A stretch of 64,000 nt of DNA, from positions 4,154,001 to 4,218,000 of the forward strand of contig NZ_SMGP01000001.1 of assembly GCF_004339745.1 (NCBI RefSeq), written 5' to 3'. The position numbers and the translations under genes were made by a program. The first letter of the stretch is position 1. Each line of letters begins with the position of its first letter. Below, one piece after another: positions 8,753 to 17,479 of this stretch. Below the pieces are notes generated by a model. The model was given only the letters and a program-made list of their open reading frames with translations, was not told the origin of the DNA and did no database searches. Source of the stretch: Paraburkholderia sp. BL9I2N2 (GTDB taxonomy: Bacteria; Pseudomonadota; Gammaproteobacteria; Burkholderiales; Burkholderiaceae).

Positions 8753-10006
8753 TCAGGTGGCGCTGTGCGGTTCCGTCGCCTTCGCGCGTTCCTCAAGAGC
8801 CCCGCCGGCCTTTGGGTCGAGCGTCGCCGGATCGGCGTCCCCGGACAGCGCGTCCAATTCCAGTAGCAGGTCCACTTTGCGCGCGCCCAGGCGCGCCTTC
8901 AGCGCCGCCAGATCCACTCGCCCAGCGCGTTGCGTTTCGCTGTCCAGCGCGCGCGACGACAACGCGGCCGGCAGCGCCACTTCGACATCCAGTCCCGTGC
9001 TCAGGTAGTGGATATTCACCGCGGCCGCTTTTACGCCGTGAGGCGCCAAGGCGGCGTTCACTTCAGCGATGACCCGCTCGCGCGTAGGCAGATCGAAGGG
9101 CGGACGCGCAAGCGCATCGTTCTCGGGATCGACATGAATCAAAGCGTCGAGCACGCGGTTGTCCGTCAGCACGCGCAAACGCGCCGACTCGGCGATGTAA
9201 TGCCCCTCCGATACCGAGATCAGCGGATCGACCAGAATATGCGCGTCGACGAGCGCGAAGTCGCCCATCTTGCGCGTGCGCATTTCGTGCACGTCGCGTA
9301 CGCCGGGCGTCGAGAGCAGCAGCGCGCGCATGTCGGCGGCGGCGGCGTTGTCGAGCGCGCGGTCGGAGAGATCCTGCAGCGCGTCCCAGCCGAACATCCA
9401 GCCCATGCGCGCCACCATGAAGCCGACGATCGCCGCGGCAATCGGATCGAGCAGCCGCACGCCAGCAAGGCTGCCGACAATACCGATCGCGACCACCAGC
9501 GACGACGCCGCATCCGAGCGCGCGTGCCACGCATTAGCGATCAACATGGCGGATCGCACGCGTTGCGCTTCGCGCAGCATGTAGCGAAACAGACCTTCTT
9601 TGGAAAACAGAACTAGCACCGCGACCGCAAGCGCGCTCATATGCACGGCGGGGATGTTTTGCAAATCGGCGAGACGCGTTCCGGCCCGCCATAACATGCC
9701 GACACCTACCGCGATCAGAAGCGCGCCCAGAAATAACGACGCCACGGTTTCGTAGCGGCTATGCCCGTAATTGTGATCCGCGTCGGGCTTTGCGCCACTG
9801 TGCCGATTGGCAAACAGCACGACAAAATCGGAAATCAGATCGGCGAGGGAATGGACACCGTCGGCGACCAATGCCTGCGAGTGAGCAAACACGCCGATGA
9901 CGATTTGCAGCGTCATCAACACTGTATTGAGCGCAATACTGACAAAGGTACTTTTGCGCGCAACGCGATGTTTTTCGGCGGATTGGGCAGCGGCGGCGGC
10001 AGGCAT
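8753..10006 (-). CDS. Cation diffusion facilitator (CDF) metal exporter
   Basis: A 417-residue CDF transporter that exports divalent metal by proton antiport across the inner membrane. About six membrane segments lie in residues 20-205. The transport site reads as two HxxxD pairs, H52-x3-D56 in VHSLADLISD and H161-x3-D165 in HARSDAAS. The pattern differs from the DxxxD/HxxxD of FieF and is closer to zinc-type CDFs. The cytoplasmic domain (about 210-290) is followed by a second ~100-residue region (from LPTRERVIAEVNAAL) and a charged tail, making it longer than the usual 300. Metal specificity is inferred. Confidence 0.9.
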   Translation of the reverse strand: MPAAAAAQSAEKHRVARKSTFVSIALNTVLMTLQIVIGVFAHSQALVADGVHSLADLISDFVVLFANRHSGAKPDADHNYGHSRYETVASLFLGALLIAVGVGMLWRAGTRLADLQNIPAVHMSALAVAVLVLFSKEGLFRYMLREAQRVRSAMLIANAWHARSDAASSLVVAIGIVGSLAGVRLLDPIAAAIVGFMVARMGWMFGWDALQDLSDRALDNAAAADMRALLLSTPGVRDVHEMRTRKMGDFALVDAHILVDPLISVSEGHYIAESARLRVLTDNRVLDALIHVDPENDALARPPFDLPTRERVIAEVNAALAPHGVKAAAVNIHYLSTGLDVEVALPAALSSRALDSETQRAGRVDLAALKARLGARKVDLLLELDALSGDADPATLDPKAGGALEERAKATEPHSAT

Positions 10007-10178
10007 CTCTGAAGCGGAATGAAAAGTTCAATCCCTACATTCTACTCGGCGCATCTCGAAACGCGCTGGAGATACCTAAAAAATTCCTTTTAAATCAACC
10101 GCTTATCTAAACGAAAAGCATTCGCGTTCAAGTTGGATGGAGTTCACGCGATAAAAACCGACGGCATTGGACACGGCA

Positions 10179-10210
10179 ATAAAAAACCGCGCCCTCGACG
10201 GTACGCGGTT
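10179..10210 (-). terminator. Rho-independent terminator for the H-NS gene
   Basis: On the minus strand the stem AACCGCG ... CGCGGTT (10185-10191, 10204-10210) is followed by six T. It lies about 115 nt beyond the hns stop codon. Confidence 0.75.
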
Positions 10211-10270
10211 CTCTCTTGCAACGGCAGACGCGATAGGTGCGTCTGATTGAAGCTATTCGTATTACTTAAC

Positions 10271-10336
10271 GGCCAGAGGCATTAGTTGCTGGCAAAGCGG
10301 CCGGCAAAAGCGGCTGGCCAGAAGCATTACTTCTGG
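10271..10336. repeat. Imperfect direct repeat duplicating the hns stop region
   Basis: The segments at 10271-10292 and 10316-10336 are near-identical (GGCCAGA-GCATTA-TT--TGG), 45 bp apart. The right copy contains the end of the hns coding sequence and its stop. The left copy lies in the 3' untranslated region. Confidence 0.6.
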
Positions 10337-10629
10337 ATCAGAAACTTCTCGCGATCCAGACCTGCGATCCAGCGGGGCGGCTTGCCACGGCCAGACCACG
10401 TGCTGCCGCTATCCGGGTCGCGATACTTCGGTGCGACACCTGCGCGCGGACGCGCGGCTTTAGCCCCCTTGGCGGCACGACCACCACCGAGTTCTGTCAG
10501 AGAAATGCCGTAGTCGGTCATTTTCTGCTTGATCTCATTCAACACTTCCGCGTATTCGCGCGACTTCGCTTCTTCGATCTGCTTTTCGAGCTTCTCGCGC
10601 TGAGCGAGTAGTTCCTTGTAGGAAGACAT
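10327..10629 (-). CDS. hns: H-NS family nucleoid-associated protein
   Basis: A 100-residue H-NS/BpH3-type protein. The N-terminal coiled-coil (MSSYKELLAQREKLEKQIEE) mediates oligomerisation. After a basic linker (about residues 50-65) the DNA-binding motif YRDPDSGSTWSGRGKPPRW appears at about 69-87, the AT-hook-like WSGRGxPPxW loop that binds AT-rich minor groove. The ATG at 10627-10629 fits the family; a longer frame to 10698 is not needed. It probably silences AT-rich and acquired DNA. Terminator and a repeat follow the stop. Confidence 0.93.
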   Translation of the reverse strand: MSSYKELLAQREKLEKQIEEAKSREYAEVLNEIKQKMTDYGISLTELGGGRAAKGAKAARPRAGVAPKYRDPDSGSTWSGRGKPPRWIAGLDREKFLIQK

Positions 10630-11026
10630 AGGTTCCCTTTGTGGTTTGGATAAATGACTGCCAGTCTTAAGCCAGCTTGCCCTTTGAAGTTGGATCATGC
10701 CTCGGAATTTGACGGCGAGATTAACACAAAATAGAAAGATTACAAAAGCGCGCGCGTTAAATTAATCCCAATTCGTTTCAAAAAATTTCCGTCCGCCACC
10801 GCGTTACACCGCTCCCTTTCAAATAGCTGATTTCGCATTTTGCTGAAAACGCAGTTGGCATGAGTAATTATGGGATTAACTATCAAAAGATGAAAATTAA
10901 GATGGTTATTTGGCACCAACATTTCACGCCATGAGAGCTTTAACATGAAACTTCGTAACATATTGCGACAGCCGTTCTGCGCTGGTATTCGCATGAGTGT
11001 TTTCCCCAAACGTCGGTAAAAAAAAT
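10630..11026. other. AT-rich intergenic region upstream of hns
   Basis: This is among the most AT-rich stretches of the window and is mostly non-coding. It must carry the hns promoter, and AT-rich tracts such as those at 10730-10800 are likely autoregulatory H-NS sites (inference). A 103-codon minus-strand frame here has no family features and is not called. Confidence 0.45.
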
Positions 11027-11689
11027 CTAATTCATGTAGCGCTGCATGCAATCTTCGAGCGCCGCGTGCAAGGTTTCGATTTTGAGTTTCGCGTCGTCAA
11101 AGACAAAACGGCTGCGCGCACCGTTCAGTTTCACATCGGCGCCATATCGATCGACACCGAGCAGTTGAAATTCGCCCTTGCTGCCGGAATGGCTAGCGAA
11201 TTGCGCGATCAGCGCGTTCTCTTCATCGAAACCGAGCGGCGGCAAAGGATCGAGTTCGGCCCCGGCGAGCCATCCCATCGCGCCGAAGCCACCGATATAA
11301 CGCAGCCGCTCGAGCCTCATCGCCCAGAACGTGAAATCGCCAAGCACGAGGTAGCGCTCCGCGTCCGGGTGATAGCGCAGATAGCGCTGCACCACTTCGG
11401 GCGTCGAGTCGACCGGCTCGAAGGTGCCTAGCAAGGTGACACGCTGGCCGCTCAGCACGTCGCCGTCGGGAGCGTCGACGGCCAGAAAACCGGCGCGCGG
11501 GTCGGCGTGCAGGTTATGCGTGTGCTCGGCCAGCCGACTCACGAGGATCGTCGGACGGTGTTGTGGGTCCGGTGCGAACGGCAGCACGGACGGATAAGGA
11601 AAACCTTCCGGCTGGCGCGCGTGAGTGGCGAGCGTGCCGACAGCGGCCGTGTGCAGCAGATGCAGCGGAGCGTGAGCGGGAATATTCAA
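11027..11689 (-). CDS. Pyridoxamine 5'-phosphate oxidase-fold protein (HugZ-like)
   Basis: About 220 residues of the split-barrel flavin/haem family called HugZ or pyridoxamine phosphate oxidase-related. The N-terminal barrel begins LHLLHTAAVGTLATHARQ and contains RPTILVSRLAEHTHNL. The C-terminal helical part (IGGFGAMGWL, then LIAQFASHSGSK and a final helix ending EDCMQRYMN) is the haem-utilisation type. I choose the TTG at 11687-11689, which has GAGGA about 8 nt upstream. The open frame continues to an ATG at 11833, but that extension looks non-homologous and approaches the divergent MFS gene. A role in haem or flavin chemistry is inferred. Confidence 0.82.
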   Translation of the reverse strand: MNIPAHAPLHLLHTAAVGTLATHARQPEGFPYPSVLPFAPDPQHRPTILVSRLAEHTHNLHADPRAGFLAVDAPDGDVLSGQRVTLLGTFEPVDSTPEVVQRYLRYHPDAERYLVLGDFTFWAMRLERLRYIGGFGAMGWLAGAELDPLPPLGFDEENALIAQFASHSGSKGEFQLLGVDRYGADVKLNGARSRFVFDDAKLKIETLHAALEDCMQRYMN

Positions 11690-11899
11690 GTGCGCGTTCC
11701 TCGATAGATGTGCGGCGAACCACAAAAAGACCGGCCAGCGGACCACAATGCCCAACGCACGCCCAACGCCTGTCACGTCCGGGCCAAACAATCGCAAAAA
11801 TGGGGATTCCGCCTTCCAAGCATAAGACAGCACGCTTCGTTAGAATCGGAAATTCGCTTTCAACGCGCTTTCCGCGCGTCAGCGCTCCTCGAGATTTCC

Positions 11900-13111
11900 G
11901 TGTCAGACCGCTCCTCCGAATTCGCCGCCCTTCCCGCCGCTCACCGCGCCCTGTCCGATACCGCCCGGCAGCGAGCCCGTATCGCCACGATGGCGGTGTT
12001 CTTCATCGCCGGCATGATGTACGCGTCGTGGGGGGTGCACGTACCGACGGTGCGCGACCGTTTCCATCTGAACGCGGCGCTGCTCTCCGTTGCGCTGCTG
12101 GCCGTGGCGGGCGGTTCGATCGGCGCGATGGCGGCCAATGCCTCGTGGATCGCGCGGGTCGGCACGCGCCGCGCCTGCCTCACCGGCGGGCTCGTGATGG
12201 CGGTATGCGCGGCGCTGATTCTGGTCGTGCCCACTTACTGGCTGCTGCTGGTCGTGCTGGCCACTTTCGGCGCGGGCATGGCCACGCTCGATGTCGCAAT
12301 GAACGCCGAGGCCAGCGCCGTCGAGAAAGCGCTCGGCAAGCCGATCATGTCGTCGTTGCACGGCATGTTCAGCGTCGGCGGGATGTTCGGTGCGGCGGTC
12401 GGCGGCGCGCTGCTGTCGCGCGGCATGGCGCCGGCGGTGCATCTCATGCTGGCTGCCGCGGTCAGTGCGCTCGTGCTGATCGCCGCCTGTCCTTCCGTGC
12501 TGCCGCACGTGCCGCACGCCGATCACCCCGACTCCGCCACGCCGCGCGCCAACCGCTGGCGCTCGCCGGCGTTGTGGGCGCTCGGCGCGATGGCGTTGGT
12601 CGCGCTGATCGCGGAAGGCGCGATGTACGACTGGGCCACCGTCTATATGCGCGACGTCGTGCTGGCCACGCCCGCGCTCGCGAGCGCGGCCTACGCGGCA
12701 TTCTCGGGCGGCATGGCGGCCGCGCGCTTTGCCGGCGACGCGGTGCGCGCCCGCTTCGGCGCGCCGCAACTGGTGATGGCAAGCGCGACGCTCGCCTGCG
12801 TCGGGATGGTCGGCGCGCTATTGCTACCGAATGCGGTTGTCGCGCTGATCGGCTTTACGCTGATGGGCCTCGGTCTGGCGAACATGATGCCCGTGCTGTT
12901 CGCGGCGGCGGCGAACGTCAAAGGCATTCATGCGGCGGAAGGACTCGCGCATGTTGCCGGGTTGGCGTACTTCGGACTGCTGCTCGGGCCGGTGATCATC
13001 GGCGCGGTGACGCAGGTGACCAGTTTGCCGATCGGGTTGTCGGTGGTGGCCATCTGTTCCGCGTTGATCGCGCTCGTCGGTCCGAAGGTGCTGCGGCGTT
13101 TGAAGATCTGA
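11900..13111 (+). CDS. MFS transporter, YbjJ-like
   Basis: About 403 residues with twelve predicted membrane segments, of the major facilitator group that includes E. coli YbjJ. The first segment follows RARIATMAVFFIAGMMYASW, and the loop 2-3 region and GxLAxR-like motifs are weak, as usual for this subgroup. The start is uncertain: I take the GTG at 11900 (VSDRSSEF). The frame is open back to 11708 but that part overlaps the upstream region of the divergent HugZ-like gene. The substrate is unknown. It does not share an operon with neighbours. Confidence 0.82.
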   Translation: MSDRSSEFAALPAAHRALSDTARQRARIATMAVFFIAGMMYASWGVHVPTVRDRFHLNAALLSVALLAVAGGSIGAMAANASWIARVGTRRACLTGGLVMAVCAALILVVPTYWLLLVVLATFGAGMATLDVAMNAEASAVEKALGKPIMSSLHGMFSVGGMFGAAVGGALLSRGMAPAVHLMLAAAVSALVLIAACPSVLPHVPHADHPDSATPRANRWRSPALWALGAMALVALIAEGAMYDWATVYMRDVVLATPALASAAYAAFSGGMAAARFAGDAVRARFGAPQLVMASATLACVGMVGALLLPNAVVALIGFTLMGLGLANMMPVLFAAAANVKGIHAAEGLAHVAGLAYFGLLLGPVIIGAVTQVTSLPIGLSVVAICSALIALVGPKVLRRLKI

Positions 13112-13302
13112 TGCGAAAGCGCGCCGCTGCTGCTTCGGTGCGTGCGGCGCCAAGCGAAACGCGCTCGCTTTACGTTACGTCGACACCGCGATCACGCCGA
13201 TCACCAGCACGCTCGCGCAGACGCCCCAAACCGCGGGCGACACAACCGGTCTCGGCGCATCTCTGACCGTAACGGCGCGGAAAAACAAGCGTCGAAGGGG
13301 GC

Positions 13303-13336
13303 GGTGAGCCCGGCAACCGGCTCGCTGTTTTTTTTC
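13303..13336 (+). terminator. Probable terminator downstream of the MFS gene
   Basis: The stem GAGCC/GGCTC with neighbouring pairs is followed by GCTG and eight T at about 13327-13334. It lies ~200 nt after the MFS stop. The intervening ~190 bp contains no called gene. Confidence 0.55.
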
Positions 13337-13403
13337 CGCGCAATCGCCGCCAGCATCACATTCCGCCGGCGCCGCTTGAAAGCAGCACCTTTTTATCTGC
13401 GTG

Positions 13404-14420
13404 TCACAGTTCGTGATACGTATCGTAGTGACGCGAGAAGTCGTTACTGCGGAGAAAATTGGTGAACGTCATCGTCACCGACGCATCCAGTCCTTCCACG
13501 TAATGCCACCAGCCGATCGGCAGAAAAAGTAATTCACCGGGCGCGAGCGAGCATTCGATCAACTGCGCTTGCCGCATCGACGGGAAACTGTCGTAGTCGA
13601 TCGCGCCACCGTCCACTTGCGAATAGCAATGCAGATGGTTTGCCATATACGGCGTGTCGGACAGCGGCACGAGTTTGATCTGTTTGCGGCCGATCACCTG
13701 CGCCATGAAGTTATTGGTCAGGTCGTGGTGAAACGGCGTCTTTGTTCCGGCCGGTCCCATCCAGAAGAAACCGGTGTCGGGAGACGCGCCGTCGAGATAT
13801 TCGTCGATTGGCGGTACATCGGACCATAACGCCGCGAGTGCCGCGCGATTGCGCGAGGTGTTATTGGCGGTCATGTAGAAATCGTTAGTCCGCCCGCTCC
13901 GCTCGACGAGATCGACATAATCGGCAAAGCGCATCATGCGCCTGAGCCTGAGCTGATTGATTTCGTAATTCGCGTCCGTTTCGCGGCCGAACTGCACTTC
14001 CACTTCACAATCGCCGCACCGTTCGCGAAGGTAATCCCAGTTCCATCGCGAACGCGCAGGCCAGAAATCGAATGCGCCGGTGATGATCACCGGCCGGTTC
14101 TGAAAGTAGTACTGCTCGAAGAACGCGTCGCGCGATAAACGTTCGCGCCGTTCGATTACACCGCTCGCCGCTCGCATGCGATTGAGCTCGCCATACACCG
14201 ACAAAATCCATTCGCGCTTACGCAAACGATTGCGCAAACGCGCTGCACCGTGAAAATAAGGACTCGCGAGCGCCGCATCGATTTCTCGCGTGGCATCCGC
14301 CGCGTCGAAACCATGGCCGACCAGCGCGCCATGCAACGCGGACGATGGTGCGTCGAGCAGCAGATTCTCGGCGATCCAGCGGCGCCACGCATCGTCGAAC
14401 GAACGGGTCACGGTGGTCAC
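13404..14420 (-). CDS. Cupin/JmjC-like Fe(II)/2-oxoglutarate hydroxylase
   Basis: A 338-residue protein of the cupin_8 (JmjC-like) family. It starts at a GTG at 14418-14420 with GGAGAG 6 nt upstream; a longer frame reaches 14546 but crosses the terminator of the next gene. The facial metal triad is visible as H231-x-D233 in TPFHHDLTNN and H306 in PIGWWHYVEG. The 2-oxoglutarate-binding lysine is probably in IGRKQIKLV. An N-terminal ~100-residue helical part is typical of the group. Family members hydroxylate proteins or small molecules; the substrate is unknown. No secretion signal is present. Confidence 0.85.
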   Translation of the reverse strand: MTTVTRSFDDAWRRWIAENLLLDAPSSALHGALVGHGFDAADATREIDAALASPYFHGAARLRNRLRKREWILSVYGELNRMRAASGVIERRERLSRDAFFEQYYFQNRPVIITGAFDFWPARSRWNWDYLRERCGDCEVEVQFGRETDANYEINQLRLRRMMRFADYVDLVERSGRTNDFYMTANNTSRNRAALAALWSDVPPIDEYLDGASPDTGFFWMGPAGTKTPFHHDLTNNFMAQVIGRKQIKLVPLSDTPYMANHLHCYSQVDGGAIDYDSFPSMRQAQLIECSLAPGELLFLPIGWWHYVEGLDASVTMTFTNFLRSNDFSRHYDTYHEL

Positions 14421-14461
14421 GGCAGTCTCTCCGAGCAATGCGGATCGGCAAAAAGAATCCG

Positions 14462-14500
14462 CAAAACAAAAGGCACGCGAACCTCGCGGCGCGCGTGCCT
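14462..14500 (-). terminator. Rho-independent terminator for livK-like gene
   Basis: The stem AGGCACGCG / CGCGTGCCT (14471-14479, 14492-14500) is followed on the minus strand by TTTTGTTTTGC. It lies ~55 nt after the stop of the substrate-binding protein gene. Confidence 0.8.
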
Positions 14501-14553
14501 CTTTTCTCATGCAACCGAAGACAGACAACACGCTGCCTTCGGTCACGCGATTT

Positions 14554-15699
14554 TTACATCTTCACTACGTCGAGCAGCGTCTTCTTGCCTGCCTTGTAGT
14601 TGTACAGCGAGATCACGCCGTGTTGAAGGTCGCCCTTCGAGTCGAACGTGGTTTCACCGATCACACCCTTGTAATCCGTGCTCGGCATCGCTGCCAGGAT
14701 CTTCGCCGGATCGGTCGAGTTAGAACGCTTCATAGCGTCGACGATGATGTACACAGCGTCATACGTGAACGGAGCGTAGATCTGGATCGGCTGACCGAAA
14801 CGCTTCTGATACTTGGCGAGGAACGCCGAGCCGCCAGCCATCTTTTCGAGCGCCATACCGGCTTCCGAGCAGACGATGTTGTCGGTTGCGTCGCCGGCCA
14901 GGTCCGACAGCTTGTCGGTACACACGCCGTCGCCTGCCAGCACCTTCGCGCGCAAGCCGAGTTGCTTGGCTTGCTTGGCGAACGGGCCGCCGGTGGCGTC
15001 CATGCCGCCGTACATGATCGCGTCCGGGTTTTCGCCCTTGATCTTCGTCAGAATCGCGCGGAAGTCGACAGCCTTGTCGTTCGTCGCGTCGTGCGACATC
15101 ACGTTCAGGCCCAGCGACTTGGCGGTCTTTTCGAATTCGTTTGCGAGACCCTGGCCGTAAGCGGTCGAGTCGTCGACGATCGCGACGCTCTTCACTTTCA
15201 GACCCTTCGCTGCGTAGTTAGCCAGTGCCGGACCTTGTTGCGCGTCGGTCGCCACGACGCGGTACGTCGTCTTGAAACCTTGTTGCGTGTAGGCCGGGTT
15301 CGTTGCCGACGGCGAGATCTGCACGATGCCAGCATCGCTATAGATCTTCGAAGCCGGGATCGACGTGCCCGAATTCAAGTGGCCAACCACCGCGACGACC
15401 TTATCGTCGACCAGTTTCTGTGCGACTTGAGTTGCCGTACGCGGGTCGGCTGCGTCGTCTTGCGGATCGAGTTGCAGCGTGATTTTCTGGCCACCGATCG
15501 TCAGGCCCTTGGCGTTGATTTCTTCAACTGCCAGGCGCGCGCCGTTTTCGTTGTCTTTACCCAGGTGAGCGATACCGCCGGTCAGCGGTGCAACGTGACC
15601 GATCTTGACGACCGTGTCGGCTGCAGCCGAAGTTGCCAACGTCGCGAACAGCATCGCCGCAGCGCTGATCGGCAACAGCTTTTGAATCTTGATGTTCAT
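14554..15699 (-). CDS. livK: Branched-chain amino acid ABC transporter substrate-binding protein
   Basis: A 381-residue periplasmic binding protein of the LivJ/LivK (type I) family. The start at MNIKIQKLLP gives a clean Sec signal ending at SAAADTVVKIGH near residue 27; the open frame continues upstream but the extension has no signal. The core has the family pattern HVAPLTGGIAHLGKDNENGA and VVAVVGHLNSGTSIPASKIY, the ligand-binding loop. Two cysteines (GDGVCTDK and NIVCSEAG) probably form a disulphide. No permease or ATPase genes are adjacent, so it is an orphan of the system here and may serve permeases elsewhere. Confidence 0.9.
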   Translation of the reverse strand: MNIKIQKLLPISAAAMLFATLATSAAADTVVKIGHVAPLTGGIAHLGKDNENGARLAVEEINAKGLTIGGQKITLQLDPQDDAADPRTATQVAQKLVDDKVVAVVGHLNSGTSIPASKIYSDAGIVQISPSATNPAYTQQGFKTTYRVVATDAQQGPALANYAAKGLKVKSVAIVDDSTAYGQGLANEFEKTAKSLGLNVMSHDATNDKAVDFRAILTKIKGENPDAIMYGGMDATGGPFAKQAKQLGLRAKVLAGDGVCTDKLSDLAGDATDNIVCSEAGMALEKMAGGSAFLAKYQKRFGQPIQIYAPFTYDAVYIIVDAMKRSNSTDPAKILAAMPSTDYKGVIGETTFDSKGDLQHGVISLYNYKAGKKTLLDVVKM

Positions 15700-16122
15700 G
15701 TAAGTCTCCAGTTTCGGTCCCAAAAACAACGTAATCGCCCTGTGCCCCCGCTTCCCCAACACGTGTCGCTCAGTCCCGTGGACGACCACGCCGGTTGCAT
15801 CGTTCATGCACTTGGCCAGCACGCTCGCCGGACTGTTTGTGGCAGGCGGCAAACCGTACTTGCGCGCAAGTGTAGGCCATCAAATTAATTTGTGGGGCTT
15901 TTTTGAGGAAGTGGGATGAACACTAATAGCGTTTATCCAACAGGCGCTGATTCCGGCTGGAAAGAGAGACTGGAAAGCACCAGCCCATGCGGGTTTCCGC
16001 TATGTGAGGCTTTCGTCTAACAGCACGGCCTAAAGCTTTTAGCGTGTTAAACCGTTAATCATCCGAATAGGCTTCGTGCTTGAAAAGGAGGCACGTCCGG
16101 ACCCCGTCCGGTTCGTGCTGAA
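15700..16122. other. Upstream region of the livK-like gene
   Basis: No coding frame is supported. A perfect 14-bp palindrome ACTTGCGCGCAAGT lies at 15858-15871, and AAATTAATTT follows at 15882-15891, about 160-190 bp upstream of the livK start. These are candidate regulator or promoter elements. The left end carries the hairpin after the nitronate monooxygenase gene. Confidence 0.4.
16092..16117 (-). terminator. Strong hairpin just after nitronate monooxygenase gene
   Basis: CCGGAC-CCC-GTCCGG flanked by CACG/CGTG pairs begins 6 nt after the stop codon. The T-tract on the minus strand is weak (CCTTTTC), so it may stabilise the message as much as terminate it. Confidence 0.5.
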
Positions 16123-17226
16123 TCAGCGTTTGAACGCGGCGATGCGCGCCGTCGCCTCGCGCCATTCGTGTTCGAGTTGGCCCATCAGTTCGGCGGCGCC
16201 GAGACCTTCGCGGCGGGCGCGGCCCATAGGCGCGCCCTGGCCTGACCAGAGCGAGAGATAGTCGCCGTTTTCCGCACGGCTCGCGGTTTGCCGCAGCTCT
16301 TGCGTCAACGCGTTTTGCACTGGATACGGCGCGATCTTCTGCGCCGCTTCGCTCAACCGCTGCATCAGCGGATTGCGTATGCCGCGCGCATGGCGGCCGG
16401 TAATCGCGCGCGTGACCGAAGTCGACGTGTCGGACGTGGAGCGCACTCGGGTTTTCCATGCCTGCGGGATCGCGCTCTCGTGACAGGTGAGAAACGCGGT
16501 GCCCATCACCGCGGCTTGCGCGCCGAGCGCGAGCGCGGCGACGATGCCGCGTCCGTCCATGATGCCGCCGGCGGCGAGCACCGGCAGCCCGGTTGCGTCG
16601 ACGAGCTGCGGCACGAGCGCCATCGTGCCGACCAGCGCGTCTTCGAATGCGCCGATGAATGTGCCGCGATGCGCGCCGGCCTCCGCGCCTTGCGCGGCAA
16701 TCGCATCGGCGCCCGCGTCGCGCCAGGCCACACCTTCGGCGGCATGCGTCGCCGTGCCTATTACATATAGACCGTTGGCGTGCAACCGGGCGACGTCGTC
16801 GGCCGGCAGCAATCCGAATGTGAAGCTCGCCAACGGCACGCGCAATTCGATCAACATGTCCAGTTGCGCGCGGAAGTCCGGCGCGTAGCGTGCGAGCGGA
16901 GCGCCCGGCGGCAAACCGAGGTCGTGGCGCAACGGATCGATGGCTTCGAGCGCGCTACGCACCGTCGCATCGTCCGGCGTGGCCGGCTCGAGCACGAACA
17001 GATTCACGCCGAACGGACGATCCGTCAGCGCGCGAATCGCCGCGACTTCGCTTGCGATCTTCTCGGGCGAGAGCGCCGCACCCGCCAGAAAACCGAGACC
17101 GCCCGCGTTCGATACCGCGGCGACCATCGCCGGCGTCGTTGCGCCGCCCGCCATCGGCGCCTGCACGACCGGCACGCGCAACCCGAAACGCTCCGCAAAC
17201 GGCGTCACAAAACTGCCTTCACTCAT
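16123..17226 (-). CDS. Nitronate monooxygenase (2-nitropropane dioxygenase family)
   Basis: A 367-residue FMN-dependent TIM-barrel enzyme that oxidises alkyl nitronates. Signature stretches are RVPVVQAPMAGGATTPAMVA (about residue 17), the FMN phosphate loop AAGGIMDGRGIVAALALGA (about 215) and the catalytic-His region AQGAEAGAHRGTF (about 178). The ATG at 17224-17226 (MSEGSF) fits alignment better than one seven codons earlier. It is transcribed alone, divergent from the dienelactone hydrolase gene. Paralogues are common in soil betaproteobacteria and the physiological substrate is often propionate-3-nitronate or unknown. Confidence 0.9.
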   Translation of the reverse strand: MSEGSFVTPFAERFGLRVPVVQAPMAGGATTPAMVAAVSNAGGLGFLAGAALSPEKIASEVAAIRALTDRPFGVNLFVLEPATPDDATVRSALEAIDPLRHDLGLPPGAPLARYAPDFRAQLDMLIELRVPLASFTFGLLPADDVARLHANGLYVIGTATHAAEGVAWRDAGADAIAAQGAEAGAHRGTFIGAFEDALVGTMALVPQLVDATGLPVLAAGGIMDGRGIVAALALGAQAAVMGTAFLTCHESAIPQAWKTRVRSTSDTSTSVTRAITGRHARGIRNPLMQRLSEAAQKIAPYPVQNALTQELRQTASRAENGDYLSLWSGQGAPMGRARREGLGAAELMGQLEHEWREATARIAAFKR

Positions 17227-17479
17227 GATGATTTCCTTTCCCGTCAATGCGCTCGCGACATGAGCGAGCCGATACGCTTCAATGTACCGAGGCGGCCCGC
17301 ACGGGAAAAATGAATTATCGAGAACGTTTCAATCGCCTTACGAGATTTCCGCTTCGCGGGGCCGCGCTGCAGGGCGTTTCTTTTGGTGGCAAACTGACCG
17401 CCCCGCTTCAGGTATTGAAGCCTCTGGTATTCATTCAGACCGACCTCGCGCAGCCGCGCGCGAGTCAATGGAGAGCAAC

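Noticed and set aside
10740..11051. 103-codon minus-strand frame upstream of hns
   Set aside because: Lies in AT-rich regulatory DNA and overlaps the end of the HugZ-like gene; no family character.
11690..11833. N-terminal extension of the HugZ-like protein to an ATG
   Set aside because: The TTG at 11687-11689 has a better ribosome site and matches the family start; the extension looks like non-coding DNA.
11563..13266. 567-codon plus-strand frame over the MFS gene
   Set aside because: Arg-rich, no family pattern, and the frame at 11900-13111 encodes a clear twelve-segment transporter.
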